Of a stretch of DNA of 64,000 nucleotides, positions 46,195 through 57,350 are shown piece after piece (the first letter of the stretch is position 1; each line of letters starts with the position of its first letter). Source of the DNA: Adineta ricciae (Eukaryota > Rotifera > Eurotatoria > Adinetida > Adinetidae). Both the position numbers and the translations under genes were made by a program. Below the pieces are notes generated by a model. The model saw only the letters and a program-made list of their open reading frames with translations. It searched no databases and was not told where the DNA came from. The stretch covers positions 62,001 through 126,000 of the forward strand of contig CAJNOJ010000222.1 of NCBI GenBank assembly GCA_905250025.1. The letters are read 5' to 3'.

Positions 46195-46764
46195 GTCTAG
46201 TTATCGTTTTTGTGTTCATTTAGAACCGTGCCAATCCCAAACACGCCAATATCGAAGTCTTTCAACCTAGGTCGTTGGTACTTCCTTCAGAGGGCATGTG
46301 CACAGGCACAAAATGCAACGAAGATGATCGTTCATTCATTGAACAACTTTCAACACCAGTGCGAGCGTTCACGGGACAACAAGCTCATGATATTTGTGAC
46401 ATACATATAAAAAATTATTTGAACAGACAGCGACGATCGGCATACCAGAGAAGCCGTTCTCATAATGATACAATTGACGCGGCGTAGAAAGCATGTACTT
46501 TCGATGTTGTTTCAACTGGAAAGCCGAGTGTAAGTCTTTACGATATTGAAGTACTCATTGAGTTCAATGATTTTGAAGGCAGCTGCTGGAGTAACAGACA
46601 TACTAATGATGGAAGAACTAATCACCGGTATGGCGGATGTTGACAATATTCGAAAAAGCATTCATAATGGTGCTTACAATGCGTTAATTGAACTGAATGA
46701 TGCTAGTCGAATATCTGAAGCCGAAATTCAGCGATTGTATCCTGATAGTATTCAATTGGGTTAA
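46195..46764 (+). pseudogene. Inverted paralogue of 44135-44678, with in-frame TAG
   Basis: CTGTKCNEDD, DICDIHIKNYLN and, after a TAG at 46485-46487, KACTFDVVSTG line up with CKSDTCESEH, TVCEIYLKNYLA and EACVFDIQTTG of the minus-strand gene. An intron starting GTAAGT separates it from AAAGVTDILMMEEL, which corresponds to AAASGMEVLMVEKL. The last part is open to 46764. An upstream exon may start before 46195, where a hydrophobic stretch (CIVGLVIVFVF) ends at a TTTAG acceptor. The TAG makes it a likely pseudogene. Confidence 0.45.
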
Positions 46765-47264
46765 TGTTTCGAAAATGCTACTATCGTCAGAAGAGATCGA
46801 TAGCAATCAAATACCGACATTTTTAAAAAATTAAATTCGATCTTTTGATTTTCTTTGTGTTTCATCGGAATGTGAGGGCGTGATTTTTAGTTTTACTCTG
46901 ATCTCATCCTTATGATGGCGTTCTACTGATTTTAACACATTATTTCATTGTGAATTTATCAATTAAACTAGAAAGATATGCACGAATTATAACGATTTTA
47001 TTCGTCAGATTGGCTCGGAGTCCCATCGATTTAAGTTGTTTTGCAGTCATAAAACACATGTTATGGTCGTTAAGAAACATGTGTGATCAAGTTGCCGAGG
47101 AAAAAAAGAAAAGAAAAAAGTTTCGCAAGAAACGACGTCATTCTGTCGTTTTTGTTGTATGCTGAATCATGCAGCTCGTAATTGCTCAACATTTGTGTGC
47201 ATTGTAAAAAGATAACAAATACTAACTGAGAAAAATAAGTTTATTCTCATTTGAATCAAACAGC
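46765..47264. other. Right edge of the F-specific segment
   Basis: Similarity to block E resumes at about 46933. No exon recognised before 47265. Confidence 0.45.
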
Positions 47265-48038
47265 ATGCGACGAAATGGCAAGTATAATAGCAACAAGACC
47301 ATCCGGTATTGCAGATATTGTTCTGATCAGTCATTTCATAGTCACTCATCAAATGACATGTCGATAGACAAAAGAAACCGTTGGCAACTGATTGAACTTC
47401 TGAAGAAATACAGTCAATCAACACAGAACATCAACAAAAAAGTGACGCGTCGTGATTATCACTTCTACATGTACAATGGCTATTCATGGCATCTACCCCA
47501 TCCTCCAAAACCAACTAAGCATTTCAGCTTTCCACGACCAGATTTTGTCTATCAACCTTATGTGAACTTTGTCAAAGTCAATCAAGACATCTTCAAACTC
47601 GCTCTTCAACATGGATCCGAGTACTTCAGAGACAAATCTATCTTACTACAATTACTCGATGTTGGCGCAGCAGATCTCACGGTCACTGTCATCTATTTCA
47701 TGGAGGGATCACGGCATTGGTTTCCAAATGATTGGCACAATGCACAAAGACATGCACATGGAGGTTACTTCGCTGATTACCATATGCTTTGCACAGGTGA
47801 ATATTGTCCTTTTGGACCGAAAATCCGTGGATTGACAGAAATAGACTCAAGAATTGATCAAGTATTATTTCTGAACACATCTAGTGAGCGACAAGGACGA
47901 ATGGGTTGCTGTTCTAATGTTGCCTGGAGATGTCCAACAAGTGCGAAGCGACACAGCTACAAAGAAGGTCGACATCGCATCAAAAGTCAACGTCGGCAAG
48001 GAAATCGGTTAACAAAAGAAGCAAACAAGTATAACTAA
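47265..48038 (+). CDS. Unrecognised basic protein of 257 residues (copy F, full length)
   Basis: Begins MRRNGKYNSNKTIRYCRYC. The central part has YMYNGYSWHLPHPP, VKVNQDIFKLALQHGSEYFRD and a hydrophobic SRHWFPNDWHNAQRHAHGGY, and the end is rich in Arg and Lys (RQGNRLTKEANKYN). No signal peptide, no transmembrane helix. Both copies are open with scattered substitutions, supporting a real gene. Family unknown. Confidence 0.55.
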   Translation: MRRNGKYNSNKTIRYCRYCSDQSFHSHSSNDMSIDKRNRWQLIELLKKYSQSTQNINKKVTRRDYHFYMYNGYSWHLPHPPKPTKHFSFPRPDFVYQPYVNFVKVNQDIFKLALQHGSEYFRDKSILLQLLDVGAADLTVTVIYFMEGSRHWFPNDWHNAQRHAHGGYFADYHMLCTGEYCPFGPKIRGLTEIDSRIDQVLFLNTSSERQGRMGCCSNVAWRCPTSAKRHSYKEGRHRIKSQRRQGNRLTKEANKYN

Positions 48039-48053
48039 AACTTTTATTTGAAA

Positions 48054-48634
48054 TCATGAAGGAGAAAAACATAACGTCATCATTCCATATCCTTTACATC
48101 CAACACCTGCTGTGGTAAACCAAGCACCGTCGATAGCCACAATGAATTTTCCCGTTCCAGTTTTGATACTTAACAGTGACATCTTGATCAAGATCATAAC
48201 GACTGAAAATCGAACCTGTTGTATGATCACTCGTTGGAATAATTCGACAATCCATTGGATAGACATCAAATGACCAAGTACAACCTTCATTCGGTGGATA
48301 GATCCTTATCTTTAGAGATATTATCGTTTGTGGAACAAGTAAACTTGCATCGATTCGGTGGTGCGATATATTCGATAGATTGGTTTATGCATGAATTCAA
48401 AGAAATTCCTCTGCTACCCGTCGAATGAGTATATGGAGGCGATGGTGTTGACACTTGCTGGTTTCTCGGCGTTGCATAAAGGATTATTATGGTTAATGCT
48501 AAGATAAGAGATACAACTGCAACAGCAACACTAATTATCATAATGAATTTATTTCGGCATTGCTTTTGTCTTTGCTCGACTGAATCAGTCCAAGATGGAG
48601 CAGCGCACGAAATACTCATATTAGAAAAATTCAT
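48054..48634 (-). pseudogene. Single-pass membrane protein with extracellular Cys domain, frameshifted
   Basis: Starts MNFSNMSISCAAPSW with a basic stretch (QRQKQCRNK) and one strong membrane helix (FIMIISVAVAVVSLILALTIIIL), then a Ser/Pro/Thr-rich stalk. The extracellular part reads across two frame changes: NEGCTWSFDVYPMDC in one frame, GKFIVAIDGAWFTTAG in another. One-base changes near 48290 and about 48155 would explain it. No family name; it may be active if these are sequencing errors. Confidence 0.4.
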
Positions 48635-49499
48635 TCTTTAGAAATTATATGTTACTATCGATCAATATGTACTACACATTGAATAGAAGTCAACGAAGCG
48701 CATCTTCAAATTGGGCGTCACTTTTCTTTTTTCAACCATTCGAATTGTAAAGGAGAATATGGCGATAGGAAGGTACTCGTCAATCATTTGTTACAAAAAT
48801 TAAGAATAAATAAGAAGCTAGTTTCTAGAAGATCTTCGTCGGCGAACTGATATTCATCGAGGTAATTTCATAGGGAGGGAGATGACGGCGAGTGTGCACG
48901 ACAACACGGAAAATCCTGAAGACTAAATTCCGGGGCGCTAAAAGTTGTTAATAGATGCAATATAAATTGAATCTCTCATGGTAATCAACATTCGCATTGG
49001 CCAAAAAGACATTCTCAATCTCCTTCCAGTTACGAATGATATTCGCAGTAAATAATCGTTTGCAGGAACACAGTCAGAGAGTGTTCGCAAATCCAGACCA
49101 GCTCTATGCGATCATAATTAATACGTCAGAATTAACAGAAGGTCTAACTCTCCAGATACTGTTTGCTTCTCGATAATGAAACTCAGACTGGTGCTCAATT
49201 GGCTGCGCGAATACATTCGTTACGACAATCTGTTCATACATGATGAAAATGATGATTGATCAACTTCTTCACTACTCTATTGTCAGCGAACACAACTTCG
49301 CCCATTACCATTATTGTACCAATAAGTGGATTCGATCCTCGATCCTCGATCAGTGAATCATGGTAATATGATTATGTCGGCGTACGAAACTTACTTCACA
49401 TTCATCGATCCATGGTCTGATCTTAAGGTGTCTATTGCAATTACAAAAGCAATGATCTATGATAATAACTTTTCATGCTAATTGAATATGAATTGCACC
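48635..49499. other. Stretch with scattered decayed coding text
   Basis: Short plus-strand pieces such as FANPDQLYAIIINTSELTEG near 49090 look like decayed upstream parts of the following remnant. No intact gene. Confidence 0.35.
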
Positions 49500-49512
49500 A
49501 CTCAAGCTGGAC

Positions 49513-49806
49513 TTGTTCAACCAAATTCAACCGCAATTAGAATTGTTGAATTATCCGATGTTCACTGGCAACCAGTCAATAGCAATTGACTATAGAGGAT
49601 ACTTCGACCCATGTTTACCTTCTTCATGCTCATATAAATACTCTACAGCTGAACGGTCTCGTGGTTGGCCTTTTTGGTGGCTTGACATTTGTGCTCAAAT
49701 TGATATGCCTTAATATTATGTATTTCTTTCACAAAGTCCATCAATACAAGACTAATCGAACGAAAGCGGATGAATTGACGTCGTCAATCCCAATGATAAT
49801 CGTGTA
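49513..49806 (+). pseudogene. Decayed membrane-protein 3' end
   Basis: YFDPCLPSSCSYKY in one frame is followed in another frame by LNGLVVGLFGGLTFVLKLI and a basic tail. The CxPxxCxY motif followed by a GLFGGLT membrane helix resembles the C-terminal end of a multicopy bdelloid membrane protein family (from memory, not checked). The frame break within TAE(R) marks it as a pseudogene. Confidence 0.45.
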
Positions 49807-50278
49807 GAGTATCGCCTTAGCGGTGGGTACTGAATGTACTGAGAATGTTCCTACTTATTCACATCCGCGGCGTCACCAACTTTAGCAAACATGTAAGATA
49901 CTTTTTTCTGAATTTGAATTGTCATCGGTGTCTTGTTATTGCTGCTAGGGCACAAAGTTTGTTCTGATTATTTTACTTTGAAAGAATGCGCAGAAATATT
50001 GTATATGATGCATAGAGCTTTGAGTACGGAAAATAACGTTTCCAAGGAAAATTTTCTTGTAGAATAAACAGACATAACGACTCTTGCGACAACTAATGCG
50101 ATCCTTTCGACTACAGCAGTTGAACACTCTTATTCTCATAAAATCCTGAAACGATTGTAGTCAGTTGCAGATTGGAAGATTTTGGAGAGAATGTGAGCAA
50201 TCTCATTCTTTTCTCTGCTATAACATGGCACTGTTCGCTGACATTCAGGAATAAGAATGGAAGTTTCGGCAAAAAAAA
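49807..50278. other. Stretch without a supported gene
   Basis: No conserved motif or long frame. Possibly further decayed sequence. Confidence 0.4.
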
Positions 50279-50482
50279 GTGACTTGTTCCACTGGAACAT
50301 TTACTTCACTGACTTCCGTGACCGCGGCTGACTTCAATCACGACCGTGCAGTAAATCCTGCCGTTGCCAACGAACATGCCCTTAGTCTGGGTATTTGGCT
50401 TGGTGTTGACAATAGAACTTGTTCTGTCACCGATCACGTTCTCAACCGGGATCCGTACTACTTCAGCACGACGGCAACATAG
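50279..50482 (+). pseudogene. FG-GAP / VCBS repeat remnant
   Basis: SVTAADFNHDRAVNPAVANE followed by LGIWLGVDN matches the calcium-loop pattern of FG-GAP repeats (ADFNxDGxxDLAVAN...IxLGxGNG) and the start of a second repeat (STG...PYYFS). Only about 1.5 repeats survive and no start or flanking repeats are readable. It is probably a fragment of a larger secreted repeat gene. Confidence 0.5.
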
Positions 50483-50730
50483 TCATTTTATTAAACGCAT
50501 GTACATATTGTGCGCATCCAGTTTTGAACAAAAGTTATTCATCAATTGATCTTTGATAATCTGATGCTGAAGATGTGCTTGTTAGCTACACTAACACACT
50601 AGCGAACGATCTCACAGAATATTGCGTGTCCAATGGTCATTATCAAGTAATTTGACGTTTTTCATGAAACTTGAAGCGATGTGAGGCGTAATTTATTGAT
50701 GAGACAAAAATAAAAGTAAAGCTATATGAG

Positions 50731-52136
50731 CTAGTTATTCATCATAGCTACAATTAACGAGACGATCATCAATAACCATTGAAGATTGTGATCAGCAGCA
50801 GCAGATGGCATCTGTGCGCTTGTCGTTGTTGCTGATGATCTTGGAATGCTTGTCGAACTAGATAAGCGCGTTGTTGAACCTAAATGAAATCAAGGTTAAA
50901 ATATTCTAATGAAAGTCTCGTATTTACTTGAAACTATTGTACGAATTGTTGACGACGCTGTTGTTAGGCGAGTAGTGATTATTGTTGTGCTTGTCACATT
51001 CGCTATTGAAGTCAAGTAAATATAGAAGCAGTTTAAATTGAAAACTTACAACAAATGGCCGAGAATTTTTGAGTTCGATTATTTTTAAAATCAGGAACAT
51101 AAATTGAATAATCTGGACCAAATTTAAAATTATATGGATTATATAATTGATTTGATGATGATCCAGCTGTTAAAGTTCCAACAATAAGACTGCCGACCGT
51201 TGCTCCGACTTGCCATTTCACAATCGAACTAGTTGTAAAACATAAAATATATAAATTTTTGTTTCCATCTCCAATCACTGATATTGGATAATAAAGCACA
51301 CTTAAACTCGAACCAGCTACACCTGTTTGTCCAGCTACTGTTGTTCCATTCTTTGCTCCTGACAACCATTGTTGAATTCGATGATTATATGTATCAGCAA
51401 CATATAATGTATTCGCATCCTTTGTATCAACAAATAATCCGAATGGGTAGTTAAACTGGTCAGCATTTGATCCATTACTTCCACCAACAATGATACCTGT
51501 TGTGGGTGATTCCCAACGAACAATTCGATGATTATATGTATCAGCTATCCAGATAAACATCGTATTTGGATCAAAAAACATTCCGCAAGGTGCGTTCAAC
51601 TGATTTGCGCCATAACCATTTCCATATCCACCTGCTACGACCGTTCCATTCATATTCGCAGTTGACCATTTTACGACACGACCAAGTTTCACATCAAGAA
51701 TGTAAAGATTTCCATTGGTATCACCTTGAATGCCAAGGACTGTAGCAAAAAAAGAAACACTAAAATTTAATTTCTTCTACAAATATAAACGCTCACTATA
51801 AGATGACTGATTGAAAACTGGTCCTGTCATCGCATTTATAAACGTCCGTTCGACTGTCGAATTGGGCCATATACGGCGTACACGACCATATCCGCTATCT
51901 AATACATATACAACATTGTTTTGATCAGCATATAAATCTCGGGGTTGATTAAGATTTGTGTCATCAGTCAATGTTTTAGCATTCGATTCCCATTGTAATG
52001 TGAGACAATTCTCACCGATTGCGAAACATTTTTCCATTGAACATCTGCAAACATCTCTTTGTATGGAATTAACATAGACCAAAATACGATTAACTTACGT
52101 GAACAGAAGAAAAATGATGAAATATAGTTGCTTCAT
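50731..52136 (-). CDS. Secreted NHL-repeat protein with GPI-like tail
   Basis: Exons (minus order) 52099-52136, 51797-52056, 51050-51739, 50928-51002 and 50731-50879 total 1212 nt, in phase, for 403 residues. Exon 1 encodes a signal peptide (MKQLYFIIFLLF). Next is a short Cys-rich part (DVCRCSMEKC), then about six NHL blades with repeats such as IWIADTYNHRIVRW and LYVADTYNHRIQQW. A Ser/Thr-rich stalk follows (TSTTIITTRLTTASS), then a hydrophobic end (LQWLLMIVSLIVAMMNN) without a cytoplasmic tail. This suggests a GPI-anchored extracellular beta-propeller. Unspliced reading would miss the stalk and anchor. NHL propellers bind proteins, RNA or glycans; partner unknown. Confidence 0.8.
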
Positions 52137-53078
52137 ATTCGTCTAAATGAGAATATTCAAGAATGCAAGCGATTTTATACCATCGAGTGAAATGAGAATT
52201 TCTAACGAGAAAAAAAAAAGTAATCATCTTGAAAAGAAAGGAAGTGTTGTTTTCAAATTATTCATTTGAACAACGAGAAGCAAAATAAAAAAAAAAGAAT
52301 ATCATTTACTGAATAGCTCTTTTCGAACTGTATTAGAAGACTTACATGAAAGTTTAACCGACGTGAAACGTCACCCTCTATATTTTCTGAATTGTACATT
52401 TGTGTTTGCTCCTGTTGATTATCAAATCATAGTGAATTCACATTATTGACGTTTCCAGGTAGAAAAATCAGAATGTTATATATTATTCTATTCGTGAGGG
52501 AGAAAAGCACTTCACTGGGAAAATTAATTGAAATCTAAGTCATGCTTGTCGAATTCTCCTCGCTATACTTGTTCTGCTATGGTTTCACTCAAAAATACCC
52601 TGAGTTTATATTTATGAAAAGTCAGTTATATTACTTTTCAGTATAGGTATGTTTTATTCATTTCAAATCGAGTGCGGATATCTTCTCATGACGATAGAAT
52701 AACAGAAAGAAAACATTTTTCCTCTGTAAATATCAACTGTTGAAATAGGGCAAATATATCTACACTCGCAAATTCTTAAATGATGATATTGTTTTTGTTT
52801 CTTATTTAGAGGAGGATGAGTTGCGACTCCGCAAGTAGCTATAGTTATGTATGGATGAGATACAGAAGAGTTTATTGCACATACTAGTAAGTTGCTTTAC
52901 TGTTAGCTCTCCAATGAATTCGATATAAGCTGAGTCCAGAATGGAAGCATATGGAGAACGACTTATCATGCTCAAATTTGATTTATCAAGTCCTCATCTA
53001 GATAGCATCATAAGATACTGTTAACATTTATTATGAGAGTGCATATTATATTTGCACACCTCGCCTCCAAGAAAATGA
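52137..53078. other. Spacer between NHL and ART-TPR genes
   Basis: AT-rich, with A-runs near 52210 and 52290. No exon recognised. Presumably the NHL promoter and the ART-TPR 3' end. Confidence 0.5.
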
Positions 53079-54080
53079 TTACTGTCGAATCGAAAAAGAT
53101 TTATGACAATATTCGAGCGCTTTTGTATAATCACCCATGTTCTTATACACGACACTGATGTTGATATAGGATGTAGCCAGATGAGGATGATTTGCAGGAA
53201 GTGATTGTTCCCAAATTGAAAGAGCTTTGTGATAGTATTTGAGTGCTTTTGGATGGTCACGCATATCACTATATACACCACCGATGTTGTGGTAAGAGGC
53301 CGCCAAGTCAGGATGATTTGTAGGAAGTGACTGTTGTCGAATTGAAAGAGCTTTCTCGTAGTATTCAAGTGCTTCTTGATAGTCACTCATATGATGATAT
53401 ACCAAACTGATGTTGTTGTAGGACGTGGCCAGATGAGGATGATTTGCAGAAAGTGATTGTTGGTCGACTGAAAGGGCTTTCTCATAATGCTCGAGTGCTT
53501 TTTGATATTCACCTGTATGACTGTACACACTACCAATGTTATTGTAGAATGTGGCTAGATGAGGATGGTTTGCAGGAAACGCTTGTTGATGAACTAAAAG
53601 TGCCTTCTCAAAATATTTGAGTGCTTCTGGATAATCACCCATATTCTTATATATCAAACCGATGTTGCTGAAAGATGTGGCTAGATCAGGATGATTTACA
53701 GGAAGCGATTGCTGTTGAATTGTAAGAGCGCTCTGAAAATATCTGAGTGCTTTAGGATACTCACCCGTCTGAGTATATACACTACCAATATTGGTGTAGG
53801 ATGTGGCTAAAACAGGATGATTTGCAGGAAGTGAATGTTGCCCAATTGAAAGAGTTCTCTGATGGTATAAGACTGCTTTTGGATAGTCACCCATATAATG
53901 ATACACCAAGCCTATGTTATTGTAGGACGTGGCCACATCAGGGTGATTTGTAGGAAGTGATTGTAGTTTAACTGAAAGGGCTTTCTCATAGTATTCGAGT
54001 GCTTTTTGATATTCACCTGTACGACTGTACACACTACCAAGGTTGTTGTAGGACGTGGCCAGATGAGAATGATTTGCAGA
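53079..54080 (-). repeat. 42-residue (126-nt) TPR array with 84-residue super-period
   Basis: Eight units starting LATSY. Units 1, 3 and 5 read GSVY..TGEY, while 2, 4 and 6 read GLVY/GLIY..MGDY. This indicates growth by duplication of a two-unit block of 252 nt. Confidence 0.75.
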
Positions 54081-55535
54081 AAGTGATTTTTCGCAAATTT
54101 CGACTGCTCTTTGACAAAGCTCTATTGCTTTCAGATATGCGCCCTAATGGTCCTGGACGGTAGCAAGTTGATGATAGATTAGCCATTTATCATTATCATT
54201 CGACGTTTGACTTAACAATACATTGTAAATTTCTTCAGCTTTCTGATTCTGACTCAGCTTGATTAGCAGTTGACCTAATCTACTCCAACCATCTCCATCT
54301 AAATAATTCTCTTGTCGAATATAATTGGTAAGTGTACTCAGTTCTTTGTCAACGTCGCTAGTTAGTAATATATTCACTTCGTAGATTGGGCGATCGGTAC
54401 AAAGCGGTTTGATCTCATGTATGCGAAATACACTATGCATAGTAAACAACACTTCAGCTTCAACGCCGAATTCACTAACATTTTCAATAAAAGCAAATGG
54501 CGTGGTTGTTTGAGTAGGATCAACCTTTATGTTAAAAAGAATTCCCACTAAATCAGAATTGTATGCATTACTGTCTGCATAATGATTGGCAATGTCGCGT
54601 TCCATGGTAGTAGATAAGAAGTAGTTGAATGACATCAAACCACCTTTAGTCTTAGATAGTTCTTCAAAGTCTTCTCTAGACAATCCTTGTCCACGATAAA
54701 CGGTAAAGATGTTCGAAAAAGATGTATTAATAATTTGTTCTCTATGCAATTGTTCGATGTGTCGATGAAGATCAGCGATGAAGAATCCCATTCGCACGAG
54801 GATTTCACCATCTATTACTCGTAAGGCACGATTGAGCATGGAGTGTAAGATAGTACCTCTAGTATACCACCAAATAGGCTCATTTGCAAGATAGTCATTC
54901 ACTAATTGATCGGCATCGCTAGATTGTTTACTATTGATAGTTAATGCAGTGGGATAATCATGGATAAATTGTTTTATATGTTCGTCGCCAAAGTTTATGG
55001 TTAATAAGACTTCCTTGAAGAGTTGCGTATACATGAACGATGGATTGAGTTGATCCAGTCTTCTTTCTGATGCTAAGAAACTTATTGGCATAGCATTCTG
55101 TTCGTACCGATTAAATATATCTTTTACTGCTTCATAGAGTGACTTTATGTCTATGAAAACACCCTTTATCTTAGTCCAAATTGTCGCCCATGTTTCATGA
55201 CGACGTTGATTTTCACAGAAGATGAAAATTGAATCCAATTGAGGCATATCATGAATACAAGGAACAAGGTATCGTACAACTGAATCAGAAAGGATTATGT
55301 ATACTTTGCTCTGACTACTATTCAAAATAAACTCAACGCATTCGTCATTATCGGTAAACGTATTTACATGACTCACAATGCGTTCAAGTTGTCTAATTGT
55401 ATATTGAAAATCTTCGTTGTTGTGATCCTCACAATCGTGCAACCATATCGTAACAACGCTAGGCATCTTATGAACAGCAATGAGTCGACCATTGTCGCCT
55501 TCATTTGAAGTTGTGACTGTTTCTCGGCTTGCCAT
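53079..55535 (-). pseudogene. ADP-ribosyltransferase-TPR protein split by one in-frame TAG
   Basis: One reading frame of 819 codons is broken only by TAG at 54144-54146. First part (463 residues): an N-terminal alpha/beta domain of unknown type, then an ART domain with Arg281 in VYRGQG, the Ser motif MSFNYFLSTT at 301-310, and the ExE motif EAE at 359-361. This is the full R-S-E triad of arginine-specific mono-ARTs. Directly after the stop the frame resumes with GAYLKAIELCQRAVE and kinesin-light-chain-type TPRs of 42 residues: seven full and one partial. CAG to TAG is a single-base change. A truncated ART-only protein, readthrough, or an inactive allele are all possible. Single exon. The start ATG at 55535 is the first of a long open frame. 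Confidence 0.75.
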
Positions 55536-56430
55536 TGATACTATAGATCGAATCGTTTCAATGTGTAGCTAGTTTTGCAAAAAAAATTCTCTCTCTCGGC
55601 TCCCTTTTTCCAACGTGGATGAGATGTTTTTTTCCGTTATATTTACGTGTAGTCAGTATATGTTTTGCCAACAACTGAGGGATGATAAGAACGTTACAAT
55701 CCGTAGTTTGTTATCATCAAACAGGATAGAGTCAAGTAAACTGAAAAAAAAACTTTCATAAAGAAGATATCCTTCTCACCAAATACAGCAACACGTAATT
55801 TGCATTATGTAATCGTGATGATAGATAAAATAACGCGTGCTAAAAAGATTTAGTTCCTATAGAAGTATATTTTTTGTGTTGATCTTCCGAGCGCTTAGCT
55901 TACAGAAAAAACAGCATAACCTCATGTTGGTTTCTCCCAACACTAAACATTTTATTGTGCAAAAATGAAACTTGGAATTACTGTATGTCTTTTTTAGATT
56001 TCTATAAAAATGAAAAATCCGAACAGAGAATCATGCAAACACTCCCGAATTTTCACAGTGACCGAAAATGCCTGCGGGAAAACGACAGTAAGACCTTTGC
56101 AGAAAAAAAATACAGACAAGGTAATTCTGGACATGTCGATGAGAATGCAATCGAGAAATAACCAGATTTTACTACCAGCTTCAGTGTAATAGTGACTAAA
56201 TTTACATAATGGGGTCCATCAATCGCCACAATCTATAGCCATAAGCCGAACAAAAGGTAATTGTTCGTTTACTTACTAGATTAAGTCTACTGAAGTTTTG
56301 CACACACCAAATGCTTGATCCTCTTTTGATGAAACTCAACATATAGAATATGAAACCAAACATTACACACAATACATTCTTCTTAATCAGAATACTCAAA
56401 TCACTCACTTAGATCAGAGATGACACTGTA
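55536..56430. other. Intergenic stretch
   Basis: No supported gene. A plus-strand frame at 55955-56161 has no recognisable domain and low-complexity Lys/Asn content. Probably contains the ART-TPR promoter. Confidence 0.4.
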
Positions 56431-56925
56431 CTTCACCTCTATGATAAACAACGTGTTTTCAAAAGCTCCTCTTGATTTAGACTACAAGGTGACAAACCTT
56501 GAGATAAACCATGCATATCTTGTTTCCTGGTCATTTGCTCTTACTTTGTAGTTTGTTTAGGTTGCTGATTAGCTCCTCCGTGTAATCCTATATCCGTTTC
56601 CATTGCTTAGTACTAACACCCCATAATAACAAATTGAATGCGTCTAATGTTGGGATCTTGATTCGCCAGGTATACTCTACTTCCTGCTAATAGCATGATT
56701 GCATTCAACGTTTTATCGAGAAAACTTTCCAATGGATAGAGATGGGTACATCGCCGCCAAACTACCACCTTTCCACTACTCTTGTTGTCGCAAATATTTG
56801 TCTACCTTGCAGCATGCCACTATTTTCACCAGTTTTCAAGATGTTTGATGGTATAGCCATAATAGAATCGGCTGCTAATGATGTTCCCACATGTGCTGGA
56901 GCTTCTCTTGTTACTTGAAAGCGAG
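56431..56925 (-). pseudogene. Decayed coding remnant of unknown family
   Basis: On the minus strand QVTREAPAHVGTSLAADSIM, then SGMLQGRQIFATTRVVERW, then in another frame YPLESFLDKTLNAIMLLAG read like protein sequence interrupted by stops and shifts. I do not recognise the family. Confidence 0.25.
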
Positions 56926-57350
56926 AAAATCATAACCAACATACTATATACAAAATAGAAGTGCAGTTTGTAAAAACAAAACCACATGTCCCTCGAGACT
57001 GTATTGAACAGTACGAGGAAATTACAAAAATCCAGTAGATGTCTAGTTTGAATTCGAAATACAAACCTTGGTATAAAACCAGTTCTTCAGACAGACATAA
57101 GCCTACTTGAACATGCTTCGTTTTCATATTCAGTCATAAATACATCTGTGTGCGTGAAATATAATTAAGCAAGAGTAAAATAAATTTATTTATATCATTA
57201 GAAAAGAACAGAGGGATACGCTATATACGCGTTGAATTAAAACTCTGTATAGTTCCTATTTCCACAATTGATTTCCGAAATTATGATACATAACTTAATC
57301 TGGATTGATGTTCGAATTCACTCTCAAGACAACTAATGTAAGCAATGCAT
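56926..57350. other. Spacer
   Basis: No feature recognised; it precedes the 3' end of the second NHL gene. Confidence 0.4.

Noticed and set aside
44135-54146. Reassigned TAG codon (several in-frame TAGs at 44135, 46485, 54144 and 14655)
   Set aside because: TAG is used as the natural stop of the VioB-like gene and of the NHL gene at 50731, and other lesions are TAA or frameshifts. These are better explained as ordinary nonsense mutations.
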